A stretch of 64,000 nucleotides of DNA from NCBI GenBank assembly GCA_029939575.1, contig JAOZSR010000004.1, positions 21,480 to 85,479 on the forward strand, written 5' to 3'. The position numbers and the translations under genes were made by a program. Below, piece by piece: positions 46,135 to 54,648 of this stretch (its first letter is position 1; each line of letters opens with the position of its first letter). Below the pieces are notes generated by a model that worked only from the letters and a program-made list of their open reading frames with translations, did no database searches and had not been told where the DNA came from. Origin of the DNA: Fidelibacterota bacterium (GTDB lineage: Bacteria; Fidelibacterota; UBA2242; JAOZSR01).

Positions 46135-47244
46135 ATGGGAAAAATTAAGGTTGTTGCAATTAGAGATTTAGGACCCCAATTTGTAAAAAATTCACACAAA
46201 ATGGTTGGTCAGGATGGGGCTTTTTCAATTCCTCTCAAAAATAATAAGACACTATGGTTTTTCGGTGATACCCTGATTGGCCAGAGAAAGCCTGAAGAGA
46301 GTCTTTGGTATGTTGATGGTATTGCTGTTGGTGCAAAGGATATGTCCGGTAAGGGAACAATAGACAAAATGCTCAATAATACCGGATTGATATTACCTGA
46401 TCAGGATGTTGAAAAGGAGCTTCTGGATTATCAATACATTTTAAATAGCGATGGGAATCTGAAGACTTTACTTCCTCTTTTGAAAAATGAAAATCATGAC
46501 GAAATCCGGGTCTGGTGTCAACATGGTGTTTTTCTGAATGGAAAAATTTATCTTTCATTTATAAAAGTCAAAATGATACCACAAAGTGACATTGTAAAAG
46601 AATCAAAAGATGGATTGGCTTTGCCTGTCAACTTTGATATTATTGGGTCTGGACTTGCTGTTGGCGACCTAGATAATTGGAATTTTAAAAGGATATTTTA
46701 CAACGATACTGATATTCTCTGGAAAAAACATGAACCACATTTTGGTTCGGCAATATTTCCGGATTATAAAGAACAAAAACTCTATTTTTATGGTGTCTTT
46801 ATGGATAATAATAGTGTCCAGAATTGTCATGTTGCCAGAGTAGATTTTGATAAGATTGAAGAGTTGGATAGTTATGAATATTTAATTTCTCAGAAACCTG
46901 AATGGAGTGATGATATTAAAAAGGCTATACCAATATTTCATGGTGCACCAAGTGAAGTTTCAATATCATTTAATTCACATTTAAATTGTTATCTTGCTGT
47001 ACATTCATGGATCACAACAAAGAGAATTGTTGCGAGAACAGCACCAAACCCATGGGGTCCCTGGAGTGAAGAAACAATTATTTATGAAATTAAAGAAAAA
47101 TTTGAGAAGATAAAATATCCCAGATTGATTTATGCAGGAAAAGAACACCCGGAACTTTCAAAGAATAATGGAAAAACAATTTATTTAACCTATATAGAAT
47201 TTGAGGAGTATTTTCCTCATTTAATTGAAATAACATTTGAATAA
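46135..47244 (+). CDS. Cytoplasmic beta-propeller protein, DUF4185/DUF5005-like
   Basis: 369 residues from ATG 46135. No signal peptide is visible. Near the start G-Q-D-G-A-F-S-I-P-L and T-L-W-F-F-G-D-T-L-I-G match the propeller of the secreted protein at 36544 (G-A-D-G-I-Y-S-I-P-L and L-F-S-D-T-F-I-G). Later P-H-F-G-S-A-I-F and R-I-V-A-R-T-A-P-N-P-W-G-P-W-S fit blade repeats of five-bladed glycosidase-like propellers. The activity is unknown; related folds contain GH43 hydrolases and GH130 mannoside phosphorylases, but I do not see their active-site residues clearly. The start was chosen because AGGA lies 7 nt upstream; GTG 46081 lies within the hairpin and ATG 46108 lacks a ribosome site. 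Confidence 0.65.
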   Translation: MGKIKVVAIRDLGPQFVKNSHKMVGQDGAFSIPLKNNKTLWFFGDTLIGQRKPEESLWYVDGIAVGAKDMSGKGTIDKMLNNTGLILPDQDVEKELLDYQYILNSDGNLKTLLPLLKNENHDEIRVWCQHGVFLNGKIYLSFIKVKMIPQSDIVKESKDGLALPVNFDIIGSGLAVGDLDNWNFKRIFYNDTDILWKKHEPHFGSAIFPDYKEQKLYFYGVFMDNNSVQNCHVARVDFDKIEELDSYEYLISQKPEWSDDIKKAIPIFHGAPSEVSISFNSHLNCYLAVHSWITTKRIVARTAPNPWGPWSEETIIYEIKEKFEKIKYPRLIYAGKEHPELSKNNGKTIYLTYIEFEEYFPHLIEITFE

Positions 47245-47304
47245 TGAATATTAATGGTAACTGGAATTTGATTCAACTTCCGGTAACCTGCGATCAGGAG
47301 AAAA

Positions 47305-48255
47305 ATGAATCATAGAGAAAGAATAATTACAGTACTCAATGGAGGAATTCCAGATTATATTCCTACCTTTGAATTGGTTTTTGATGAAACCGAACGGGAT
47401 TTTGAAGGACGTACTTGGATAGGCGGACCAGTCGATCCTGATATTGAGGGAATGTCATATGCTGATAAAATTAAATATAATGCTAAACTATATATCGATG
47501 TCGCCAAACGTTTTGGACATTCCATGATCTTCGTCAATCGCAATCTGGGAATTCATGAAAATAAAAATGAAACCGGGGTTCGTGACACAATTATGGAGAT
47601 TAGAAATCAAAGTGGTGATGAGTATATGCTTATGTGTCATAATGATCCGACTTTTATGATCCCTTTCAATAATATGGAAGATTTTTGTTTTAACCTGATG
47701 GACAGACCCGAATATATGCATGAGGTTGCCAGAAATAATGTCAAAGATAGTAAGCGTATTTGTCATGAAATGCTCGAAGCCGGAGCCGACGGTTTTATTT
47801 TGTGTTGTGATTACTGCTTTAATTCAGGCCCTTTTATCAGTCCTGCCCAATTTGAGGAGTTCATCGCACCTTATTTAAAAGAAGCAGTAAAGTATTTTAA
47901 AAATGCCGGAGCCTATGTGATCAAACATACTGATGGCAATATTATGCCGATTATTGATTATTTAATTGATGCTGAACCTCATGGTTTACATTCCCTTGAT
48001 CCAATGGCCGGAGTTGATATTAAAGTAATAAAGGAAAAATATGGTGATAAAATTGCCCTATGCGGGAATGTTGACTGCTCACTGATGCAGACAGGAACCA
48101 GGGATCAGATTCGCGATAGTGCTGAATATTGCCTGAAGCACGCCAAACATGGTGGAGGTTACATTTTTTCAACATCTAATTGTGTTTTTAGAGGAATGCC
48201 CTTAGAAAGTTATGATTTGATCCATGAAATTTGGCTTGCAAACAGAGAATACTAA
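47305..48255 (+). CDS. URO-D/MtaA-superfamily protein, putative methyltransferase (paralogue 1)
   Basis: 316 residues with the TIM-barrel pattern of the uroporphyrinogen decarboxylase superfamily: R-E-R-I-I-T-V-L-N-G-G-I-P-D-Y-I-P at the start, G-A-D-G-F-I-L-C-C-D-Y in the middle, and K-H-T-D-G-N-I-M-P-I near 212-221. In MtaA-type methyltransferases the last motif is H-x-C-G-N and binds zinc; here Cys is replaced by Asp. A Cys in S-T-S-N-C-V near residue 299 corresponds to the third metal ligand. It is unlikely to make heme, because the neighbours are glycosidases and a corrinoid protein. It most likely moves a methyl group to or from a corrinoid. It has AGGAG 5 nt before ATG and lies 60 nt after the propeller gene. 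Confidence 0.8.
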   Translation: MNHRERIITVLNGGIPDYIPTFELVFDETERDFEGRTWIGGPVDPDIEGMSYADKIKYNAKLYIDVAKRFGHSMIFVNRNLGIHENKNETGVRDTIMEIRNQSGDEYMLMCHNDPTFMIPFNNMEDFCFNLMDRPEYMHEVARNNVKDSKRICHEMLEAGADGFILCCDYCFNSGPFISPAQFEEFIAPYLKEAVKYFKNAGAYVIKHTDGNIMPIIDYLIDAEPHGLHSLDPMAGVDIKVIKEKYGDKIALCGNVDCSLMQTGTRDQIRDSAEYCLKHAKHGGGYIFSTSNCVFRGMPLESYDLIHEIWLANREY

Positions 48256-48374
48256 TTATTGAAATATATTAGTTTTGGCATAATTCTAACCTGCTATTCA
48301 TGGTCCTGATTGTGATAAGTTTTCCAGATTAATGCCATTTGAAATAATTAACAAATAAAAGAAAGAGTAAAAAA

Positions 48375-51167
48375 ATGTCATCAAAAAAAAGAGTTCATAT
48401 TTTATCTAATACCCATTGGGATCGGGAATGGCGATTTCCATTCCAGGAAACACGAATGCATCTTATTAAGTTGATCGATAATTTATTGGATTTGATGGAA
48501 AATAATCCTGACTATAAATATTATAATTTTGATTCACAAACAATTTTTCTTGATGATTATCTGGAATTTCGTCCTGAAAATCGAAACCGGTTGGAAAAAT
48601 TGATTAAGTCGGGACGGATAATTGTTGGCCCCTGGTATACTCTGCCCGAGGAATTTACAGTTAATGGAGAATCTTTGGTCAGAAATCTTTTAATGGGAAA
48701 AAGGCTTGGTGATTCATTTGGCAAAACTTCCCAGGTTGGATATACACCAACATCCTATGGACAGATTTCTCAAATGGCCCAATTATACGATGGATTTGGG
48801 ATTGACGGGATAATGTTTTACCGCGGGATTCATCATTCTGAATGTACGAATGAATATTATTTGGAAGCACCTGATGGAAGCCGGATTCTTGGGATTCGAT
48901 TAAGTCGTTTTGTTAGTAGAGGTGCTTTTTTTATTTACGTTTCCCGTATGACAATGCATAATCCTGACTGGACCGGACATAAATGGGGTGAAGAGGGTTG
49001 TTTATCATTTCATTTATGTCGGGCTGATCAGGATCATGAAGAAGAGCCTTTAATAATTCGTTCTTCCTTTGGCGATACATGTAATCTTGAATTGGTTAAA
49101 GATGGTGTTCAAAAAGCGATGGACGATATTCTGGGTCAGGCGACTACTGATTGTATGGTTCTTTTTGATGGTATGGATAGTGCCTATCCGAATAAACATT
49201 TACCACAAATACTTGAAGAAGCTAATAAAGTAAATCCGGAATGGGAATTTATTCACAGCTCTTTACCGGAATTTTTAAAAGATATAAAATCTCAGGTTAA
49301 GCCTGAGAAATTAACCTTATTAAAAGGTGAACGGAGACACCCAAGTCCTGATAATATGTTTAATGCTTTTTTAAAGGATTCGATGTCTTCAAGAATTTAT
49401 ATTAAACAGCGCAACTCTGAAGTTGAGCGTTCGTTATTGCAATGGGCTGAGCCTTTTTCATGTTTTGCGGAATTATTGGGTCAGGAAAAATATCCGGAAT
49501 TAGCATTTTTAAAAGCCTGGAAAATGTTGCTTTCAAACCATTCGCATGATGGAATCGGCGGACTAAGCCCGGATCAGATTCACAAGGATATGATGTCCCG
49601 TTTTGACCAGGTTGAGATCATTGCTAAAACAATAACTAAAACTGCTCTGGGCGGAATCGTATCCTGCATAGATACCAGTGATGCAAATCCGGAAGATGTT
49701 ATGATTACGGTCTTTAATCCACTTTCTTTTGAACGGAATGAAATAGTGACTGTTTATATAGATTTTTCCCGTGAAAATACTTACAGATCTTTTTCAATTT
49801 ATGATGATCAGGGTAAGAAGGTAAAGCATCAGGTTATTTCCAGGGAAGAAAGTTACCTGATTCCATGTGAACCTCATGAAACTCCAAATTCATTTTTAAC
49901 AACAAAATGGAAGGTGGCGTTTGAGGCTAAAAATATTCCGGCAATGGGATATAAAACATTTACTGCAAAACCGGAAGCCGGTAAAAGATCCAATTATGGA
50001 ACCCAGGTCATTTCAACAAATACAATGGAAAATGAGTTTCTAAAAGTCAAAATTGAATCAAATGGAACATTGACGGTAACAGAAAAACAGAGTGGTGAAA
50101 TTTATTCAAATTTATTATGGTTTGAAGATGTCGGCGAAACCGGTGACCCATGGACTCACATGCCTCCGGTTGGCGATGGAAATATGAAATATAATAGTTT
50201 GGGTAGTCGCGTCAATATTAAACAACTCCATGATGGCTTATTGGAGACAACTTTTCAGATCAAAATAATGATGGATCTGCCGATAGAATTGGTGCGATTT
50301 ACCAAAAAACGTAGTGAAAACGAAAAAGAAATGATAATTACTGCAAATGTTACTCTGAAAAAAGGCGATCCGAAATTACATATTAAAGTTGATGTTGATA
50401 ATAATATTAAAGATCATCGTTTTCGTCTTATGTTTGATTCGGGTTTTCGTCCGGAAAAAACTTTTGTAAGTGGACAGTTTGATGTTCCGGAAAGAAATGT
50501 ATTTTTACCTGACACTTCTGACTGGTTAGAGCCACACACAGGAACCAATCCCAATAATGGGGCTGTCTGGGTGCAGAGTGGAAAACGAGGTTTAGCAGTA
50601 TTTAATCTGGGTTTACCTGAGTATGAAGTTATTGACAATGAAAGCGGGACTGTTGCTATGACATTATTCAGAACATTCAGTTATCCAAAAATGTCTGGTA
50701 TAGGCAGAGAGGATCTGGTGCAACGTGTTGGTAATGAAGGTTCACAATGTTTGGGACTGCATCATTTTGAATTAGCCCTCGGATTTTATAAAGATGATTG
50801 GAAAACCGCCGGAGTGCAGTGTTTTGAACGTGAACATAAATATCCGGTATTTTCAGTTCAGCATTCCAGATATAAAGGAACAGGTTTGAGTAAATGTAAT
50901 TCATTTTTCAATTTGAATCCGGCTGAACTCATTCTTACAGCTGTTAAAAAATCTGAACAAAATGATGGTGTTGTAATTCGCTTTTTTAACCCGACTGAAG
51001 ATACAATTTCCGGGACTCTCACAACTTTATTTCCAATAAAAAAAGCGGAAAGTCTAAAAATAAATGAAGAATCATCAGGAGAAATTAAATTAAATCATAA
51101 AAAAGAAATTAATATTAAGGTTCCAAAAAAGAAGATAATTACAATAAAAATTAATTTTGAAAAATAA
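48375..51167 (+). CDS. Cytoplasmic GH38-family protein (MngB-like) lacking the usual catalytic aspartate
   Basis: 930 residues without signal peptide. The zinc motif N-T-H-W-D-R-E-W (His14, Asp16) is intact, and L-S-N-H-S-H-D-G-I-G-G near 390-400 supplies the other conserved histidines. The position of the nucleophile (normally x-P-D-x-F-G in GH38) reads G-Y-T-P-T-S-Y-G-Q, so Thr126 replaces Asp. The rest of the fold (alpha/beta barrel, three-helix bundle, C-terminal beta-sandwiches) appears complete and the frame is intact, arguing against decay. Normal GH38 enzymes release mannose from alpha-mannosides. This one may use another residue, a different substrate or a different chemistry. It is followed after 15 nt by the corrinoid protein gene, an unusual pairing. 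Confidence 0.82.
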   Translation: MSSKKRVHILSNTHWDREWRFPFQETRMHLIKLIDNLLDLMENNPDYKYYNFDSQTIFLDDYLEFRPENRNRLEKLIKSGRIIVGPWYTLPEEFTVNGESLVRNLLMGKRLGDSFGKTSQVGYTPTSYGQISQMAQLYDGFGIDGIMFYRGIHHSECTNEYYLEAPDGSRILGIRLSRFVSRGAFFIYVSRMTMHNPDWTGHKWGEEGCLSFHLCRADQDHEEEPLIIRSSFGDTCNLELVKDGVQKAMDDILGQATTDCMVLFDGMDSAYPNKHLPQILEEANKVNPEWEFIHSSLPEFLKDIKSQVKPEKLTLLKGERRHPSPDNMFNAFLKDSMSSRIYIKQRNSEVERSLLQWAEPFSCFAELLGQEKYPELAFLKAWKMLLSNHSHDGIGGLSPDQIHKDMMSRFDQVEIIAKTITKTALGGIVSCIDTSDANPEDVMITVFNPLSFERNEIVTVYIDFSRENTYRSFSIYDDQGKKVKHQVISREESYLIPCEPHETPNSFLTTKWKVAFEAKNIPAMGYKTFTAKPEAGKRSNYGTQVISTNTMENEFLKVKIESNGTLTVTEKQSGEIYSNLLWFEDVGETGDPWTHMPPVGDGNMKYNSLGSRVNIKQLHDGLLETTFQIKIMMDLPIELVRFTKKRSENEKEMIITANVTLKKGDPKLHIKVDVDNNIKDHRFRLMFDSGFRPEKTFVSGQFDVPERNVFLPDTSDWLEPHTGTNPNNGAVWVQSGKRGLAVFNLGLPEYEVIDNESGTVAMTLFRTFSYPKMSGIGREDLVQRVGNEGSQCLGLHHFELALGFYKDDWKTAGVQCFEREHKYPVFSVQHSRYKGTGLSKCNSFFNLNPAELILTAVKKSEQNDGVVIRFFNPTEDTISGTLTTLFPIKKAESLKINEESSGEIKLNHKKEINIKVPKKKIITIKINFEK

Positions 51168-51182
51168 TAAGGAGTAAGTGTT

Positions 51183-51818
51183 TTGAAAATATTAGACACA
51201 ATTTCTGAAATGTTACAAAAAGGTAAAGCCGACGAAGTAAAAAAACTTGTTCAACAGGGTATTGATGAAGGAATAAATGCAAAGATCATTCTTGAAGACG
51301 GAATGATGAAAGGTATGAATATTATTGGTGTGAAATTTAAAAATAATGAGGTGTATGTACCCGAAGTATTGGTAGCAGCCCGGGCTATGAATTTTGGGAT
51401 TGAAACTCTGAAACCTTATATGACAGAACATGAGAATATTGCAAAGGGCAAAGTTGTACTTGGAACTGTCGTTGGGGATTTGCATAATATTGGAAAGAAT
51501 CTTGTCAAAATAATGATGGAAGGAAAGGGACTGGAAGTAATTGATCTTGGTGTTGATGTGTCTTCTGAAAAATATATTGAAGCTATTAAAGAACATCAGC
51601 CTCAAATCATTGGATTTTCAGCATTGTTGACAACTACAATGATTAATATGGAAAAAGTTGTAGCAACAATCAAAGAAGCCGGATTACGCGATAAAGTGAA
51701 AATTATGATTGGCGGAGCACCTGTTACCGAAGAATATTGTAAAACTATTGGGGCTGATATTTATTGCTCAGACGCAGCCAGCGCAGCAGATGCAGCGATA
51801 GATGTTTGTGCAAATTGA
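51183..51818 (+). CDS. Corrinoid (B12-binding) methyl carrier protein, MtaC/MtbC/MtgC type
   Basis: 211 residues, the normal length of free-standing corrinoid proteins. A helical N-terminal cap (1-85) resembles the methionine-synthase B12-binding N-domain, with V-P-E-V-L-V-A-A-R-A-M. The Rossmann-like B12 domain has D99-L-H101-N-I-G, where His101 would coordinate cobalt, followed by I-D-L-G-V-D-V, G-F-S-A-L-L-T-T-T-M and G-G-A-P-V-T. Such proteins carry a methyl group between a substrate methyltransferase and an acceptor methyltransferase. The start is TTG 51183 with AAGGAG 7 nt upstream. It is the only corrinoid protein in the window and lies among four MtaA/URO-D-like genes and glycosidases. 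No RamA-like reactivator is in view. Confidence 0.93.
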   Translation: MKILDTISEMLQKGKADEVKKLVQQGIDEGINAKIILEDGMMKGMNIIGVKFKNNEVYVPEVLVAARAMNFGIETLKPYMTEHENIAKGKVVLGTVVGDLHNIGKNLVKIMMEGKGLEVIDLGVDVSSEKYIEAIKEHQPQIIGFSALLTTTMINMEKVVATIKEAGLRDKVKIMIGGAPVTEEYCKTIGADIYCSDAASAADAAIDVCAN

Positions 51819-51847
51819 TATTATAAAAAAAATGGAAGTAGTTTCAA

Positions 51848-53926
51848 ATGATTTATACTGTAAACGATTTAGCAAGTACAACTATGGAGCACAAATTTGG
51901 TGATATGTTTAATCTTCCCGGATTAACAAATTTTCTGGGATGTGTTCAGGTTGATATGGATTTAACCGGTATCCGAAGCGTAAATTTTCCACCTTTTGGA
52001 TGTTCCGATGTAATAACCGGTGGGCTTTTTCTTGATAACAGGTATTTCCCGACATTAAAGATTCCGGTAAAATTCACCTGGTATCCCGATAGAATTGTCC
52101 GTGAAGCTGATTATAATGGTTTTAATATTAAGACAATTACTTCGCTGGTTGTAAAAAAGAGAGCCACTGTTGTAAAAATTGAAATTGAGAATAAAAGCGC
52201 AGCCGTAAGAGAATTAAAACTTAAAATGGTTTTTCGTGGCACAGTTACAAAAACTATTGATAAATGGTATAATTTTCTTCCTCCTTATGAATCAGATAAT
52301 AAGGTTGAAATTGATCAAAACCGAAAATCATTAATGTATAAGGCTCAACATAGCCAGGCTTTCTTAATGCAGGGGCTTTTTCCTCATTGTGATGATATTA
52401 ATGAATATGGAGTGGAAACCAGCCTGAAATTAGTAGCCGGTGAAAAAAAAGAACTTTTTTATATAAATGCAATTGACGATACAGTCGGGGATGTTCGGAA
52501 TCTTTATGATTCTATTGCGATGAATGGTAATAAAACTATTCAGGAATCCCGAGATGATTGGAATGAGGAAATCAAGGCAATATTTACACCGGGAAATTCC
52601 AGATATTCCGGACATTTGCCAACTCTGGAAACCGATGATGAGGAGATTCTAAGACTTTATTATATGAGTATTATCAGTGTGATTTATTTTAAGCGGGACA
52701 ATCCATATTCGGTTTATGGACGAGCCTATGATACATTAGTACCAAAATATTGGCAGAGTATAACCTTTATCTGGGATTATAGTTTGAGTTCATTAATTCA
52801 TTCCATGCTCGATCCGAAGGTGACAAAAAAATATCTTGAGTTATGGATGCACAAAGATATCCATCAACATTACGGGACGGAATTTTTAACAGGAAAAGCC
52901 GTTGGACCCTGGTATTCGGCCAATGATTACTCTTTGCTGATGATAGCAAATAATTATTTAAACTGGAATGATGATCTGGAATGGCTCAATAAACAAATCA
53001 CCGGTTCCAATAAAAATGATCAAAATCTAAAAGTAATTGATTATTTTGAAAAGTATGCAAAAGCCTGGAAATTATTCGAGACAAAAGACGGCCTGGCAGA
53101 TTATGGTGGGATAAATAATTTACTGGAATGTGTGAGTAGTTATATACACCAGGTTGCGTCTTTGAATGCTGGTAATGTCTTTGCCATGCGTTTAGTGGCT
53201 AATCTTTTTGATATTCTTGGTGAAAAATCCAGGAGTAGTGAGTTGAAGCGTGAGGCGGAGATCATGCTGAAAAATCTTGGGAAATTATATGTCGATGGAA
53301 AGGGATTTTGGAATGCCAGAATGGAAGATGGAAAATTAATTGAAGTTCGGCATTGTTATGATTTTTTAACTGTTACAAATACTATTCAAAATGATTTGTC
53401 TGAAAAACAGAAACAAGAGATGGCAGATTTTGTAATTAATGAGTTGAAAAGTGATACCTGGATTCGTGGTTTGTCTCCGGAGGACAATGACGCTATTTAT
53501 AGTGTTCGTCCCGATCATCAATGGAATGGTGGTTATCCGGCCTGGCCATGTTTTAGTATTAAAGGATTATATAATATAGGAAAACCTGATGAGGCTTTTG
53601 AATGGCTAAAAGGAGTTGCTAAAAGTGTAAACCAGGGACCTTTTGGGCAGGCTCATTTTGTCGAAAGTGCTATTGATCCTGAAAATGGTGGCGCGAAAAA
53701 ATGTCCATCTGAACCACCCTATATGACGGATTGGGCGGTTTCCGGTGGTGGCGGTTTTTTTAATGTTATCCTGGAAAGTATTTTTGGTATCAGGATTTCT
53801 CTGAAAGACGGGATTTCCGCTAATCCGCAATTCAGTTCTTTTGATCCAAAGGCAAAATTGTATAATATTCAATACCAGGGGAAGTTGTATATGGCGGACA
53901 AAAATGGTATTCATGAACAGGAGTAA
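51848..53926 (+). CDS. (alpha/alpha)6-barrel glycosidase-like protein
   Basis: 692 residues, no signal peptide. The N-terminal part (about 1-230) is a beta-sandwich like those preceding GH63/GH78/amylo-1,6-glucosidase barrels. From about 255 to 650 repeated helical hairpins resemble a six-hairpin glycosidase, with Q-S-I-T-F-I-W-D-Y-S-L (a W-x-D acid motif), N-N-L-L-E-C-V-S-S-Y, D-H-Q-W-N-G-G-Y-P-A-W-P and W-A-V-S-G-G-G-G-F-F. These are typical of the substrate cleft of inverting glucosidases and mannosidases. The exact family and substrate are not recognised. It is 29 nt after the corrinoid protein and thus part of the same transcript, presumably hydrolysing imported oligosaccharides in the cytoplasm. 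Confidence 0.72.
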   Translation: MIYTVNDLASTTMEHKFGDMFNLPGLTNFLGCVQVDMDLTGIRSVNFPPFGCSDVITGGLFLDNRYFPTLKIPVKFTWYPDRIVREADYNGFNIKTITSLVVKKRATVVKIEIENKSAAVRELKLKMVFRGTVTKTIDKWYNFLPPYESDNKVEIDQNRKSLMYKAQHSQAFLMQGLFPHCDDINEYGVETSLKLVAGEKKELFYINAIDDTVGDVRNLYDSIAMNGNKTIQESRDDWNEEIKAIFTPGNSRYSGHLPTLETDDEEILRLYYMSIISVIYFKRDNPYSVYGRAYDTLVPKYWQSITFIWDYSLSSLIHSMLDPKVTKKYLELWMHKDIHQHYGTEFLTGKAVGPWYSANDYSLLMIANNYLNWNDDLEWLNKQITGSNKNDQNLKVIDYFEKYAKAWKLFETKDGLADYGGINNLLECVSSYIHQVASLNAGNVFAMRLVANLFDILGEKSRSSELKREAEIMLKNLGKLYVDGKGFWNARMEDGKLIEVRHCYDFLTVTNTIQNDLSEKQKQEMADFVINELKSDTWIRGLSPEDNDAIYSVRPDHQWNGGYPAWPCFSIKGLYNIGKPDEAFEWLKGVAKSVNQGPFGQAHFVESAIDPENGGAKKCPSEPPYMTDWAVSGGGGFFNVILESIFGIRISLKDGISANPQFSSFDPKAKLYNIQYQGKLYMADKNGIHEQE

Positions 53927-54074
53927 ATTTAGATTTGGTGATTCTGTGCTTAACCGTACTATGTGAAGGTATAAAGGAAATAGAGTTTACACAAATGTTG
54001 TATAGTGTTTAAGAGAATGGGCAAAAGAGCAAAGTTTAAATTTTTGGAATAATTAATCTTCAGTCGAGGTAAAA

Positions 54075-54332
54075 ATGGAAACACATATTATTCAGGCATT
54101 AACAACTAATTTTGAAACCTTTGCAAATGTAACCGATGAAGGTGTTGAATTTTGGCTTGCAAGAGATTTGAAACAATTGTTGGATTATACTCAATGGCGA
54201 AATTTTATAACTGTAATTGAAAAGGCAAAAACCTCTTGTACTCTATCGGGACAAGAAATTTTGCATCATTTTGCTGATGTCAGCAAAACGATAGATATGC
54301 CCAAAGGTGCAAAAAAAGAGTTTGAAAAATAA
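54075..54332 (+). pseudogene. Truncated DinD-like (DNA-damage-inducible protein D) fragment
   Basis: 85 residues that match only the N-terminus of DinD, normally about 275 residues: W-L-A-R-D-L-K-Q-L-L-D-Y, R-N-F-I-T-V-I-E-K-A-K-T-S-C, H-H-F-A-D-V and a final K-G-A-K-K-E-F-E-K before two stop codons. The expected continuation (R-Y-A-C-Y-L-I and beyond) is absent. It lies in a short segment interrupting the carbohydrate locus, directly before another chimeric remnant. DinD-like genes often travel with restriction-modification or other mobile defence genes. It may still be expressed, since it has AGG before ATG, but is probably non-functional. Confidence 0.7.
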
Positions 54333-54353
54333 TAAAGGGTTTTAAAAATAGAT

Positions 54354-54563
54354 ATGGCACAAATAAGCATAATAGAGAAATCGGATATTCTAAAATCTCC
54401 TAGATTTGATGCGGAATATTTTAAAATAAAAGATAATTGTAGGAAGGGTTTGTTAAAGTATCTTAAAAAAGCCATATCAATAATTCCAACAATTAAAAAC
54501 CCGGAAATATTGGATGCCGGTTGTGGATCCGGCGTGCCGACATTAATGACATCAAATCAGTAA
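54354..54563 (+). pseudogene. Chimeric remnant: HsdS-like start joined to a SAM-methyltransferase motif I
   Basis: 69 residues in two unrelated parts. Residues 1-24 (with S-P-R-F-D-A-E-Y-F-K) resemble the N-terminal start of type I restriction specificity subunits. Residues 34-65 (P-E-I-L-D-A-G-C-G-S-G-V-P-T-L) are the first strand and glycine loop of a class I SAM-dependent methyltransferase, cut off by a stop directly after. Neither part is complete. Together with the DinD fragment it looks like the product of deletions in a former restriction or mobile region. Confidence 0.55.
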
Positions 54564-54648
54564 GTTGCAATTTGAAAAAAGAGGTAATTATTTAAATATA
54601 AATCTAAGCAGGTTTTGAAAAATCTTACCTTGATTTAGGAGAAAAAAT

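Noticed and set aside
47282..47288. GGTAACC palindrome (also at 29490 and 17045) as a shared operator
   Set aside because: A 7-bp palindrome with three scattered copies, one of them beside unrelated genes, is not distinguishable from chance.
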